Origin: Methylobacterium brachythecii
GTDB lineage: Bacteria; Pseudomonadota; Alphaproteobacteria; Rhizobiales; Beijerinckiaceae
Assembly: GCF_014196345.1 (NCBI RefSeq)
Contig: NZ_JACIDN010000002.1
Location: 62,001 to 126,000 of the forward strand
Length of the DNA stretch: 64,000 bases
Reading direction: 5' to 3'
The notes under the pieces: generated by a model
What the model saw: the letters and a program-made list of their open reading frames with translations, nothing else
Database searches by the model: none
Told to the model about the DNA's origin: nothing
Shown: positions 24,953 to 34,365 of the stretch, in pieces
Layout of the letters: each line of letters begins with the position of its first letter
Position numbering within the stretch: the stretch's first letter is position 1
Position numbers and translations under genes: made by a program

Positions 24953-25629
24953 CGCAGGCCGTCTCGACCCGTCTCGCCATTCGCGCCCTCGCGGATCGCC
25001 GCGATGTTGCGGGCGTAGGCCTCCGGTCCGCCGCCGAACACGCCCGACCCGGCAACGAACACGTTGGCACCGGCCCGGGCCGCCTCGGCGACGGTTGCCG
25101 GCGTGATGCCGCCGTCCACCTCGATGTCGATGGGGCGCCCGGCGATCATGGTGCGCACACGCGAGACCGTCTCCAGCGCCGAGGGCAGAAAGCTCTGGCC
25201 GCCGAAGCCGGGATTGACCGTCATGCAGACGACGAGGTCGACCATATCGAGCAGGGGCTCGACCATCGCGGCCGGCGTGCCGGGGTTCAGCGCGATGCCG
25301 GCGCGCTTGCCGAGCGCCCGGATCGTCTGCAGCGAGCGGTGGATGTGCGGACCGGCCTCGACATGCACGGAGATCGTGTCGGCACCGGCATCGGCGAAGG
25401 CGGCGAGATACGGATCGGCCGGAGAGATCATCAAGTGGACGTCGAAATGCTTCTTCGTGTGCGGGCGCAGGGCCTTCACCAGGGCGGGGCCGAAGGTGAT
25501 GTTGGGGACGAAGTGCCCGTCCATCACGTCGAGATGGATCCAATCTCCGCCGGCCTCGTCGACGGCGCGAACCTCTTCACCGAGCCGGGAGAAGTCGGCC
25601 GACAGGATAGAGGGGGCGATGATGGTCAT
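24946..25629 (-). CDS. rpe: Ribulose-phosphate 3-epimerase
   Basis: 227-residue TIM-barrel epimerase that interconverts ribulose-5-phosphate and xylulose-5-phosphate. Motifs: [29 protein letters not shown] (metal and catalytic Asp), [14 protein letters not shown], and EVDGGI near the end. The ATG 25629 (MTIIAPS) is the family start; the frame continues upstream with unrelated sequence. Cotranscribed with prk and fbp. Confidence 0.96.
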   Translation of the reverse strand: MTIIAPSILSADFSRLGEEVRAVDEAGGDWIHLDVMDGHFVPNITFGPALVKALRPHTKKHFDVHLMISPADPYLAAFADAGADTISVHVEAGPHIHRSLQTIRALGKRAGIALNPGTPAAMVEPLLDMVDLVVCMTVNPGFGGQSFLPSALETVSRVRTMIAGRPIDIEVDGGITPATVAEAARAGANVFVAGSGVFGGGPEAYARNIAAIREGANGETGRDGLRC

Positions 25630-25759
25630 GGGGTCCTCGACGGCAACGCAGATGGCGCGCGGCCCGGCCCGCGGAAACGGGCCATGCAAAACTAAGGCGC
25701 GGGTTGCCGCCGATGTAGTAGTCTTTCGTCCGAGCGTGAATGCCGCGAGGCCGGCAATG

Positions 25760-26620
25760 TCATCCCAGCCGACGCTTGCGCTCGACGAGTTGCATGATCA
25801 TCGGCGTCAGGATGAGCTGCATGGCGATGTCGAGCTTCGAGCCCGGGATCACGATGGAATTGGCCCGGCTCATGAACGAGTCGTGGATCATCGAGACGAG
25901 ATACGAGAAGTCGATCCCGTGCGGGTCGCGGAAGCGGATCACCACCATCGATTCATCGGCGGTCGGAATCCAGCGGGCGATGAAGGGGTTCGAGGTGTCG
26001 ACCATCGGTACCCGCTGGAAGTTGATGTCGGTCCAGGAGAATTGCGGGCAGATGGTCTGCACGTAGTCGGGCATCCGCCGCAGGATCACGTCGGTCACCG
26101 CTTCGGTGGAATAGCCGCGGATCGAGCGATCCCGGTGCAGCTTCTGGATCCATTCGAGATTGATGACCGGCACGACGCCGATCTTCAGGTCCGGATAGCG
26201 AGCAAGATCGATGGTATTGTCGACGACGCAGCCGTGCAGCCCCTCGTAGAACAGGAGGTCCGAGCCCGGCGAGAAGTCCTGCCACTCGGTGAACTTGCCC
26301 ATCGGCACGCCGAGCCGGGCGGCATCGACCTCATCGTGCGCGTAGGAACGCGTGCGGCCCTCGCCGGACTCGCTGTATCGGCGGAACGTCTCCTCCAGCG
26401 CGGGCAGCAGGTTGGCGCGCGGCGCGAAGTGGCTGAGGTTCGGCTCCTCCGCCATCTTGGCGCGCATGGTGTCGCGGTCGAAGGCATGGAAGCCGTCGCC
26501 CTCGATATAAACCGCGCTCACATCCTCGCGTCGAAAGATCTGCTCGAAGGTGTTGCGCACGGAGGTCGTGCCGGCACCCGAGGAGCCCGTGACCGAGATG
26601 ATGGGATGACGCGCCGACAT
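25760..26620 (-). CDS. prk: Phosphoribulokinase
   Basis: 286-residue class I (proteobacterial) phosphoribulokinase forming ribulose-1,5-bisphosphate from ribulose-5-phosphate and ATP. The P-loop is GSSGAGTTS at residues 12-20; the acceptor region [10 protein letters not shown] and the conserved YEGLHGC segment are present. In related Methylorubrum extorquens, Prk is essential for methylotrophy because ribulose bisphosphate serves as a regulator signal, not for CO2 fixation; extending that to this strain is inference. Middle gene of fbp-prk-rpe-cbbY. Confidence 0.95.
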   Translation of the reverse strand: MSARHPIISVTGSSGAGTTSVRNTFEQIFRREDVSAVYIEGDGFHAFDRDTMRAKMAEEPNLSHFAPRANLLPALEETFRRYSESGEGRTRSYAHDEVDAARLGVPMGKFTEWQDFSPGSDLLFYEGLHGCVVDNTIDLARYPDLKIGVVPVINLEWIQKLHRDRSIRGYSTEAVTDVILRRMPDYVQTICPQFSWTDINFQRVPMVDTSNPFIARWIPTADESMVVIRFRDPHGIDFSYLVSMIHDSFMSRANSIVIPGSKLDIAMQLILTPMIMQLVERKRRLG

Positions 26621-26654
26621 CGTGACTGAGGCTTCCGGGAGGCCGTAGGGGCGC

Positions 26655-27704
26655 TCAGCTGCGCATCAGGCCGCGCTGGCCGAACAGAGGCGAGCGGCCG
26701 GCGGCGGGCTGACGGCCGTCGTAATATGCCTCAACGCTGGCGACTTCCTCTTTCGAGCCGAAGACTAGCGGCGAGCGCTCGTGTATCTTCTTGGCGACGA
26801 CGTCGAGGATGCGGCCACGCCCGTCGGTCGCCGCGGCGCCGGCCTGCTCCATGACGAAGGCGATTGGCGCGGTCTCGTAGAGCAGGCGCAGGCGCCCCTG
26901 CTCGTAGCCCTTGCGGCTGTCGCCCGGGTACAGGAACACGCCGCCACGGATCAGCACGCGCTGGGCATCCGCCACCAGGGCCGCGGTCCAGCGCATGTTG
27001 AAGTTGCGATCGTGCGGGCCCTCTTCGCCGCGCATGCAATCCTCGATGAAGGAGCGCACCGGCGTATCCCAGTGACGGCCGTTCGAGGAGTTGATCGCGT
27101 ATTCGTTGGCGCTGTCGACGACCTTGAGCCGGTCGTGGGTCAGCTTGAACACCTTGGCCGCCCGATCGAGGGTGAAGATGCGCGTGCCGTCGCCGAGCGT
27201 GACAACGAAGGTCGTGGCCGGCCCGTAGACCGTGAAGCCGGCAGCCGTCTGCGTCGTGCCGGGGGTCTTGAACGAGGCGTTCGGATCGTTCGGGTCCGAC
27301 ACCACGGGGCGGATGCCGAAGATCGTGCCGACCACCATGCCGACGGCGATGTTGGAGGAGCCGTCGAGCGGGTCGATCGCCACGGCGAGCGGCGCGCCGG
27401 GGTTGAGGACCATGACATCGTCGGCTTCTTCCGAGCAGACCTCGGCGACGGGCGCCGATTGCAGCGCCTCGGTGAAGCGCTTGTGGGCGATGACGTCGAG
27501 CGCCTTCTGCACGTCGCCGTCGCTGTTCGTCTCGCCCTGGGCGCCGAGATCGCCGGCGAGCGCGCCGCGCCCGCAGACTTCGCTGACGTCGATCGAGGCT
27601 GCGGCGAGCGCCAGCAGAGTCTTGGCGGTGTCGGCGAGGCTGGAATCACGCGCCACTTCTGCGTCGAGGTACTCGGAGAGCGTGGAGCCGATGGTGATCG
27701 CCAT
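26655..27704 (-). CDS. fbp: Class I fructose-1,6-bisphosphatase
   Basis: 349 residues. The metal-binding motif is DPLDGSSN (residues 111-118), with the phosphate site region near GVFLYPGDSRKGYEQG and RLRLLYE at the end of the sequence. Converts fructose-1,6-bisphosphate to fructose-6-phosphate; in Calvin-type operons this enzyme often also acts on sedoheptulose bisphosphate. The start is ATG 27704; the minus frame stays open far upstream into the regulator gene, but that is chance in GC-rich DNA. First gene of the operon, divergent from the CbbR-type regulator. Confidence 0.95.
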   Translation of the reverse strand: MAITIGSTLSEYLDAEVARDSSLADTAKTLLALAAASIDVSEVCGRGALAGDLGAQGETNSDGDVQKALDVIAHKRFTEALQSAPVAEVCSEEADDVMVLNPGAPLAVAIDPLDGSSNIAVGMVVGTIFGIRPVVSDPNDPNASFKTPGTTQTAAGFTVYGPATTFVVTLGDGTRIFTLDRAAKVFKLTHDRLKVVDSANEYAINSSNGRHWDTPVRSFIEDCMRGEEGPHDRNFNMRWTAALVADAQRVLIRGGVFLYPGDSRKGYEQGRLRLLYETAPIAFVMEQAGAAATDGRGRILDVVAKKIHERSPLVFGSKEEVASVEAYYDGRQPAAGRSPLFGQRGLMRS

Positions 27705-27869
27705 GTGCTGAACCCAAATTCCCATACGCGCGCCGAGCGCAGTCCCGCCGCCGGGCCGATTGGCCGGATGATATCCCGCCGCGGCTCGCCAGTACCAGAT
27801 CCGGTGCACGAGGCCGCGAAATAATCTGACCAAACTTGTGGTGCCGCGCAAAAAAACTAAAAGCGGCCC

Positions 27870-28823
27870 ATGCGCAACCTCTCGCTCAAGCAGTTGCAGG
27901 CCGTCGCGGCCGTCGCCCGGCTCGGGACGATGACGCGTGCGGCGCAGGAGCTCAACGTGACCTCCGCCGCGCTTTACGCGCGCATCCGCCAGTTGGAGGA
28001 CGAGGCGGGCCTGCTGCTGTTCGATCGCACGCCGACCGGCCTCAAGCCGACCGATGCCGGCCGCGAGATGCTCTGGGCGATCAACAGCATCAACACGGTC
28101 CTGGAGACCTGCACGGAGCGGCTGCGCACGCTCAAGGGTGCCGGGGGCGGACGCGTGGCGCTCGGCGTCGTCTCCACCGCGAAGTATTTCGCGCCCGCCG
28201 TGATCGCGGGCTTCATGGAGTCGCATCCGCAGGTCGAGATCAACCTGACCGTGGGCAACCGCACCGGCACGGTCGACGCGCTGCGCAATTACGAGATCGA
28301 TTTCGCGATCATGGGCCGGCCGCCGCGCGACTTCGCGATCGAAGCGGAAAAGTTCGGGCCGCACCCCCTCGTGCTGATCGCCGCCCCGGGCCATCCGCTC
28401 GCTGGCAAGACGGGCCTGACGCGCGAGGACATCGCCGACCAGTCTTTCCTCGTACGCGAGGAGGGCTCGGGCACGCGTGCCGTCTTCGAGGAATTCATGA
28501 ACGGCGTGATGATCCGCCGCGCCCGCCTCGGGATCGATGCGGGGTCGAACGAGACCCTGAAACAGGCGGTGATGGCCGGGCTCGGCATCGCCCTGCTGTC
28601 CTCCCACACGGTATCCGCCGAGCTCGCCAGCAAGCGCCTCATCCTGCTCGACGTGCAGGGGCTGCCGATCCGGCGCGACTGGTACGTCGTGCGCCGCGCC
28701 GACAAGGTGCTCGGGCCGGCCTCGGACTCGTTCTGGCACTACCTCGTCCAGGAGGGCGAGGGCTTCCTGCCCGGGGTCGACGAAGCCCTCGCACCGACCG
28801 CGCCCGAGCGGGTCGAGCCGTGA
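27870..28823 (+). CDS. cbbR: CbbR-type LysR regulator
   Basis: 317-residue LysR regulator. The N-terminal HTH (LKQLQAVAAVARLGTMTRAAQELNVTSAALYARIRQLE) and the effector domain (VALGVVSTAKYFAPAVIAGF, NRTGTVDALRNYEIDFAIMGRPP) match CbbR and the CbbR-like QscR group. It is divergent from fbp-prk with a 165-base control region, the standard cbb arrangement. CbbR proteins respond to phosphorylated metabolites such as ribulose bisphosphate. Whether this is the local CbbR or the methylotrophy regulator QscR cannot be decided from sequence alone. Its stop overlaps the next gene (GTGA). Confidence 0.88.
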   Translation: MRNLSLKQLQAVAAVARLGTMTRAAQELNVTSAALYARIRQLEDEAGLLLFDRTPTGLKPTDAGREMLWAINSINTVLETCTERLRTLKGAGGGRVALGVVSTAKYFAPAVIAGFMESHPQVEINLTVGNRTGTVDALRNYEIDFAIMGRPPRDFAIEAEKFGPHPLVLIAAPGHPLAGKTGLTREDIADQSFLVREEGSGTRAVFEEFMNGVMIRRARLGIDAGSNETLKQAVMAGLGIALLSSHTVSAELASKRLILLDVQGLPIRRDWYVVRRADKVLGPASDSFWHYLVQEGEGFLPGVDEALAPTAPERVEP

Positions 28824-30055
28824 GCGCGGCGGGCGTCGTCATCGTCGGCGCCGGCCAGGCCGGCCTGCAGACGGCCGCGAGCCTGCGCGAGGCCGGCTTC
28901 GCCGATCCGATCACCGTGGTCGGCGACGAAGAGGCGCTGCCCTACCAGCGCCCTCCCCTTTCGAAAGCCTATCTCGCGGGCAAGACCGACGCCGAGGGCC
29001 TGCTGCTGCGGCCGGCCTCGTATTTCGCCGAGCATCGCATCGCGCATCGCCGGGCACGTGCCACGCGCATCGATCGGGACGCCCGGACGCTCGGGCTCGA
29101 TGACGGCGCGGTGCTCGCCTACGACCACCTCGCGCTCGCCACGGGCTCGCGCAACCGTGCCCTCCCAGTGCCTGGAGCCGATCTGCCCGGCGTCTACCAG
29201 CTCCGCTCGCTCGCCGATGCCGACCGGCTGCGCGAGGCGATCGCGGCAGCGGGCCGGGCCGTGGTGGTGGGTGCGGGTTTCATCGGGCTCGAATTCGCCG
29301 CCGTCTGCGCCGGACGCGGCCTCGCCGTCACGGTGATCGAGGCGGCCGAGCGCGTCATGGCGCGCGCGGTTTCGGAGGAGACCTCCGAGGCGTTCCGGGT
29401 CGCGCACGAGGCGATGGGCGTGACGTTCCGTCTGCAGGCCGGCGTCGTCGCGATCGAAGGCCATGGGGGCCGCGCCGCCGCGGTCGTCCTGGCAGACGGC
29501 GAGAGCATCCCGGCCGACCTCGTCCTCGTCGGCGTCGGCGTGGTGCCGAACCAAGAACTCGCCGAGCGCGCCGGGCTGGCGGTTCGGGACGGCATCGAGA
29601 TCGACGCCTTCCTCGCGACCTCCGACCCGGCCATCTCGGCGATCGGCGATTGCGCCCGCTTCCCGACCCGGTTCGCGGCCGGGATGTCGCGCGGCGATCG
29701 GGTGCGGATCGAATCCGTGCAGAACGCGATCGATCAGGGCCGATGCCTCGCCGCCCGGCTAACCGGGCGCCCGAGCGCCTATGACGCGGTCCCGTGGTTC
29801 TGGAGCGATCAGGGCCGGCACAAGCTGCAGATCGCCGGCCTCGCCGAGACCGGAGACGGCAGCGTCGTCCGGGGTAGCGGAGACGCTTTCTCGGTGTTCC
29901 GCTTCCGTGACGGTCGACTCTGCGCCGTCGAGTCGATCAATCGGCCGGCCGAGCACATGGCAGCCCGCCGAATCCTCGCACTGGGCCGTGCGCTGACCCC
30001 GGCGCAGGCGGCCGAACTGGCCTTCGACCTGAAGGCTCTGGCGACCGCCGGCTGA
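28820..30055 (+). CDS. FAD/NAD-dependent reductase of the ferredoxin-reductase family
   Basis: 411 residues with an N-terminal FAD Rossmann motif (VVIVGAGQAGLQTA), a second NAD(P) motif (VVVGAGFIGLEFAA), and a C-terminal reductase domain (WFWSDQGRHKLQIAG), as in putidaredoxin and rubredoxin reductases. It would pass electrons from NADH to a ferredoxin or rubredoxin, none of which is encoded nearby. GTG 28820 overlaps the cbbR stop by four bases, so its expression is coupled to the regulator. The family usually sits next to oxygenase genes, so this setting is odd. Confidence 0.9.
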   Translation: MSAAGVVIVGAGQAGLQTAASLREAGFADPITVVGDEEALPYQRPPLSKAYLAGKTDAEGLLLRPASYFAEHRIAHRRARATRIDRDARTLGLDDGAVLAYDHLALATGSRNRALPVPGADLPGVYQLRSLADADRLREAIAAAGRAVVVGAGFIGLEFAAVCAGRGLAVTVIEAAERVMARAVSEETSEAFRVAHEAMGVTFRLQAGVVAIEGHGGRAAAVVLADGESIPADLVLVGVGVVPNQELAERAGLAVRDGIEIDAFLATSDPAISAIGDCARFPTRFAAGMSRGDRVRIESVQNAIDQGRCLAARLTGRPSAYDAVPWFWSDQGRHKLQIAGLAETGDGSVVRGSGDAFSVFRFRDGRLCAVESINRPAEHMAARRILALGRALTPAQAAELAFDLKALATAG

Positions 30056-30061
30056 ATTCCA

Positions 30062-30334
30062 TCAGCGGTCGTTTTCGGTGGTCAGGCTGTCGAGCCGCGT
30101 GCCCTCGTCGCCGCCGCGGCGCCCGAGCCGCACTCCGGCCGATCCGTCATCGGTGAAGATCACGCCGGCCGTCGAGAGCGCGCTGCGCAATGCCTCGACC
30201 TGCCCGGAGGAAGGATCGCTCCGCCGGCCTTCGAAATCGCGTACCATCGCCTCGCCGAGCCCGACCTTGGCCGCGAGATCGCCGGCCGACCAGTCGATCA
30301 GCGCGCGGCCTGCCCGGCATTGCTCCGGCGTCAT
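30062..30334 (-). CDS. Small XRE-type DNA-binding protein
   Basis: 90 residues. A helix-turn-helix is visible: TPEQCRAGRALIDWSAGDLAAKVGLGEAMVRDFEGRR, with WSAGDLAAKVG the recognition region. The second half (VEALRSALSTAGVIFTDDGSAGVRL) matches small cro/CI-like regulators common in alphaproteobacteria. ATG 30334 is preferred; an Arg-rich extension farther upstream is not conserved-looking. Converges with the FAD reductase. Confidence 0.75.
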   Translation of the reverse strand: MTPEQCRAGRALIDWSAGDLAAKVGLGEAMVRDFEGRRSDPSSGQVEALRSALSTAGVIFTDDGSAGVRLGRRGGDEGTRLDSLTTENDR

Positions 30335-30621
30335 CGTGTTGGGCGAGCGGCCGCTCGCCTCTCCCTCATCCGATCCGGACACTGGCGCACTCCCTGCCGA
30401 CCCTCGAAACGCACCCGGAGCCGGCGACCGGCCCCGAGAGCCTCGACAACACGACGAGGCCCGGGATCGTTGCAACGGAGGGTGCATCGACGGGTGAACG
30501 GCCGCCCTCGACCATATTTGCGCTCGATTCCTATCGGATGCGCGGTGCGCTACGTGCCTCGGAAAGGTACGAGACGACTTTCCATCGACGCCGCAGCGCT
30601 GCGAACCAAGGGGGCTTCACC

Positions 30622-31113
30622 ATGAAAAAGATTCTCGCCGTCGCGCTGACGGGCACGATCCTGGCGGTGACGCCGTCCTACGCCCAGATGGGCGGCGGCG
30701 GTGGTGTGCGGAACCTCGGTCAGGGCCAGCAACCGGAGAAGAAGCCGCAATACGTTCCCAGCGCCAAGGCGCAGGAGAAGGTCTTTCCGCTCGGCACCAC
30801 TTGGACCGCCGTGAGCCTGAACGGCAAGGCCTTCGGCGGCAACGACCGGCCGAGCTTCATCATCGACACCCAGTACCGCGCCCGCGGCTACGGCGGCTGC
30901 AACACTTTCGCGGCGACAGCCTTCCCGCTCAAGGAGCAGCATCTGGCCGTCGGCCCGCTCGCGATCACCAAGAAGTCCTGCGACAAGGCGCTGGCGGCCA
31001 GCGAAACCGCCTTCCTGACGGCCCTGCGCACTTCGGGCGTCTGGGACATCGTCGGCTCCCAACTCGTGATCAAGAGCCAGGCCGGCGAGTTGCGCTTCGA
31101 CCGCTCGCTGTGA
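30622..31113 (+). CDS. Exported META-domain (HslJ-like) protein
   Basis: 163 residues. Signal peptide 1-21 (MKKILAVALTGTILAVTPSYA), a Gly/Gln-rich linker, then a META domain: TTWTAVSLNGKAF, RGYGGCNTFAATAF and a conserved Cys before KAL. META-domain proteins of the HslJ type are periplasmic or lipid-anchored and linked to stress or antibiotic tolerance. No partner is evident next door. Confidence 0.8.
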   Translation: MKKILAVALTGTILAVTPSYAQMGGGGGVRNLGQGQQPEKKPQYVPSAKAQEKVFPLGTTWTAVSLNGKAFGGNDRPSFIIDTQYRARGYGGCNTFAATAFPLKEQHLAVGPLAITKKSCDKALAASETAFLTALRTSGVWDIVGSQLVIKSQAGELRFDRSL

Positions 31114-31259
31114 CGTCGCCGCCCTTCCGGGCGTTTTAAGTCTTCATTGACGACGATCCGCGGTCGCGGCCGCGGATTCAGGACTCCCTCAGATTGATCT
31201 CGTCATCCTGGCCCCATCGAGCCTGCCCGTCCTGGGCGGCTCAATGGAGCTCGGGACCG

Positions 31260-31433
31260 ATGAGGATCGTGCAGGCAGGTCGGCAGTCGGTCGTCCGGGC
31301 TTCCGCGCGCGCGGCCACGGCCCGCTACGCCACGACCCGGGGCTTCGACGAGAACGCCGCCTTCCTCGCCCTCGGCGTGACTATCTTCGCCTCCTTCCTG
31401 CTCGTGTGCTGCGCCATCGTCCTGCGCGGCTGA
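31260..31433 (+). CDS. Small single-helix membrane protein
   Basis: 57 residues with a basic, Ala-rich N-terminal half and a C-terminal membrane segment (AAFLALGVTIFASFLLVCCAIVL). The frame continues upstream, but ATG 31260 gives the likely product. Function unknown; possibly only expressed under stress, which I cannot tell. Confidence 0.5.
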   Translation: MRIVQAGRQSVVRASARAATARYATTRGFDENAAFLALGVTIFASFLLVCCAIVLRG

Positions 31434-31714
31434 TCCTCGCCTGGCAGCAATCAATCGGCCGACAGGCGCCGAGGAAGTAAATTCTTCGTTTCCCAACATC
31501 AACGATATCGTTCTTCTCCCTTTGACCGCAATGCGGAGGAGATCAAGAAAAGATTTGCTTTAGAGGGGCTTAGGTCGATTGCCCCTGTCGCGGTGACGCG
31601 ATATCCGGTCGCTCCGAGAAGCCCGGTGGAACATCGGCGTCGCCGGCCCATATTCGGCGGACGAGCATCCGAGGCTTCCAACCTTCTCGCCTTGGACGAT
31701 CAGGAGACCCGTTG

Positions 31715-32689
<975 letters not shown>

Positions 32690-32836
32690 CCCTCACGCGA
32701 CGCGCCGGGAATCGATGTCCTCGGCGCGCGCGGCCTGACGGCATCATCGAAAAGCTGTGACCCCCGAGGGTCACGTCTGAGAGACCGGCGCCCGACTCGC
32801 GGCGATCCCGGCTGGATCGACCGGGGTTCGTGCGTC

Positions 32837-34078
32837 GTGTTCTCGAACGGCTATTTCCATCTGAAGGTCCTGAGCCGCCGGCCGTGGATCAGGGTCGCGC
32901 TGTTCTGCTTCGCTGCCGTCGTCGCGGCTCTGGCGGCTTCGGGGCTCGGACCATTCATCCCGTCGAGCATCGCCTCCTCCATCGGCTCGGAAGCCGTCGA
33001 CCAGATCCTATCGATCCTGGCAACGAGCATGCTGCCGGTGGCGACGTTTTCGCTGTCGACCATGGTCCAGGCCTATGGCTCCGCGACCAGCAACGTCACG
33101 CCGCGCGCCGTGCCGCTCCTGCTGCAGGACACCCGCGCCCAGACGGCGCTGGCGAGCTTCATCGGCGCCTTCCTCTACAGCGTGGTCGGCCTGATCGCCC
33201 TGAAGACCGATTATTACGGCCAGCAGGGCCGCGTCGTCATGTTCGCCGTGACGCTCGTCGTGATGGTGCTCGTGGTGGCGACGCTGATCCGCTGGATCGA
33301 TACGCTGTCCGAACTCGGACGGGTCGGCACGACGATCGATCTGATCGAAGCGGCGGCCGGCGACGCCCTCAAGCGCCGCGCCGAGATGCCCCATCTCGGC
33401 GGCCGTCCCTGGCAAGCCGCACCGGCCGGCTCCGAAAGCGTCACGTCCCGCGAGACCGGATACGTCCAGCACGTGGATACGCGCAGCCTCGATGCATGGG
33501 CCGAGAAGAAGGGCGTCGAGATACATCTCGCCGTCGTTCCCGGCAGCTTCGTCCATGGGGGCTGCTCGATCGCCGAAGTCACCGGCTCGCTCGACGAGGA
33601 CGATCATGCGATCGTGCGCCGGGCCTTCGTCGTCGGCGATCGGCGCGTCTACGAGAACGATCCCCGCTTCGGCATCATCGCGCTGTCCGAAGTCGCCTCC
33701 CGTGCCCTGTCGCCGGCGGTGAACGATCCCGGCACGGCGATCGACGTGATCGGCACGCTGGTGCGCGTTCTGGAGATCTGGGCGACCCGCGACCGTTCGA
33801 TTGCGGAAGAACCCGACTTTCCGCGCCTCTACGTCCAGGGATTGACGGTGGAAGACCTGTTCGAGGACGGCTTCACGCCGATCGCACGGGATGGCGCCGG
33901 CCTCGTCGAGGTCGGCATCCGCTTGCAGAAGGCCCTGGCAGCCCTCGGACGGATCGGAAGTCCGGACTTCGCGCCGACGGCCGAGCGGCATGCATCACTC
34001 GCCATCAAGCGCGCTCAGGCCAGCGGCATGATCTCGGAAGACGTCGAGGCGATAACGGCGGCCGCCGGGCGCTCGTAA
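32837..34078 (+). CDS. DUF2254 membrane protein
   Basis: 413 residues, GTG start. Four N-terminal membrane segments at about residues 18-40, 55-80, 100-125 and 130-155, followed by a roughly 250-residue soluble part with LSEVASRALSPAVNDPGTAI, the conserved hallmark of DUF2254. Function unknown. Typical length. The next small gene is about 100 bases downstream. Confidence 0.85.
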   Translation: MFSNGYFHLKVLSRRPWIRVALFCFAAVVAALAASGLGPFIPSSIASSIGSEAVDQILSILATSMLPVATFSLSTMVQAYGSATSNVTPRAVPLLLQDTRAQTALASFIGAFLYSVVGLIALKTDYYGQQGRVVMFAVTLVVMVLVVATLIRWIDTLSELGRVGTTIDLIEAAAGDALKRRAEMPHLGGRPWQAAPAGSESVTSRETGYVQHVDTRSLDAWAEKKGVEIHLAVVPGSFVHGGCSIAEVTGSLDEDDHAIVRRAFVVGDRRVYENDPRFGIIALSEVASRALSPAVNDPGTAIDVIGTLVRVLEIWATRDRSIAEEPDFPRLYVQGLTVEDLFEDGFTPIARDGAGLVEVGIRLQKALAALGRIGSPDFAPTAERHASLAIKRAQASGMISEDVEAITAAAGRS

Positions 34079-34176
34079 CCGTCGGCCGAAAGAAACCTCT
34101 CCGGCCGCGATCCGTTGAGAGGGAAGGCCTGGAGACGCCTCTCGGCGTCGCCGGGCATGGCATCCGCGGGGTCAGC

Positions 34177-34365
34177 GTGAGCAACACCACAACAAGCCAC
34201 GATCGCAAGCATGGCGATCCGCATGACGGATCGCGATCCGGCGACGAGAAGCAGAAGAACGTGGCGCCGGACGCCGTCAAAGATCCCAATCAGAAGACCG
34301 AGGGCAAGCCGGGGCTTCCCTCGGATTCCGGCCAAGGCAGAGATGCCGACCCGGGCGGCGGTTAA
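34177..34365 (+). CDS. Small hydrophilic hypothetical protein (62 residues)
   Basis: GTG 34177 opens a short frame rich in Asp, Lys, Ser and Gly (DRKHGDPHDG, KNVAPDAVKDPNQKTEGKPG). It looks intrinsically disordered, like small stress-related hydrophilic proteins. It converges with pleD, its stop overlapping the pleD stop by four bases. Could be spurious. Confidence 0.4.
   Translation: MSNTTTSHDRKHGDPHDGSRSGDEKQKNVAPDAVKDPNQKTEGKPGLPSDSGQGRDADPGGG

Noticed and set aside
26655..28739. Minus-strand frame of 694 codons spanning fbp and the regulator gene
   Set aside because: Only the fbp part (to 27704) resembles a protein family. The rest is antisense to a clear LysR gene, a usual effect of high GC.
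27870..28823. Naming the regulator qscR
   Set aside because: The sequence fits CbbR and QscR equally; adjacency to fbp-prk favours CbbR. No decisive residue is visible.
31434..31711. Riboswitch upstream of cysK
   Set aside because: Short GC hairpins exist, but no conserved SAM, SAH or cobalamin core is recognisable.
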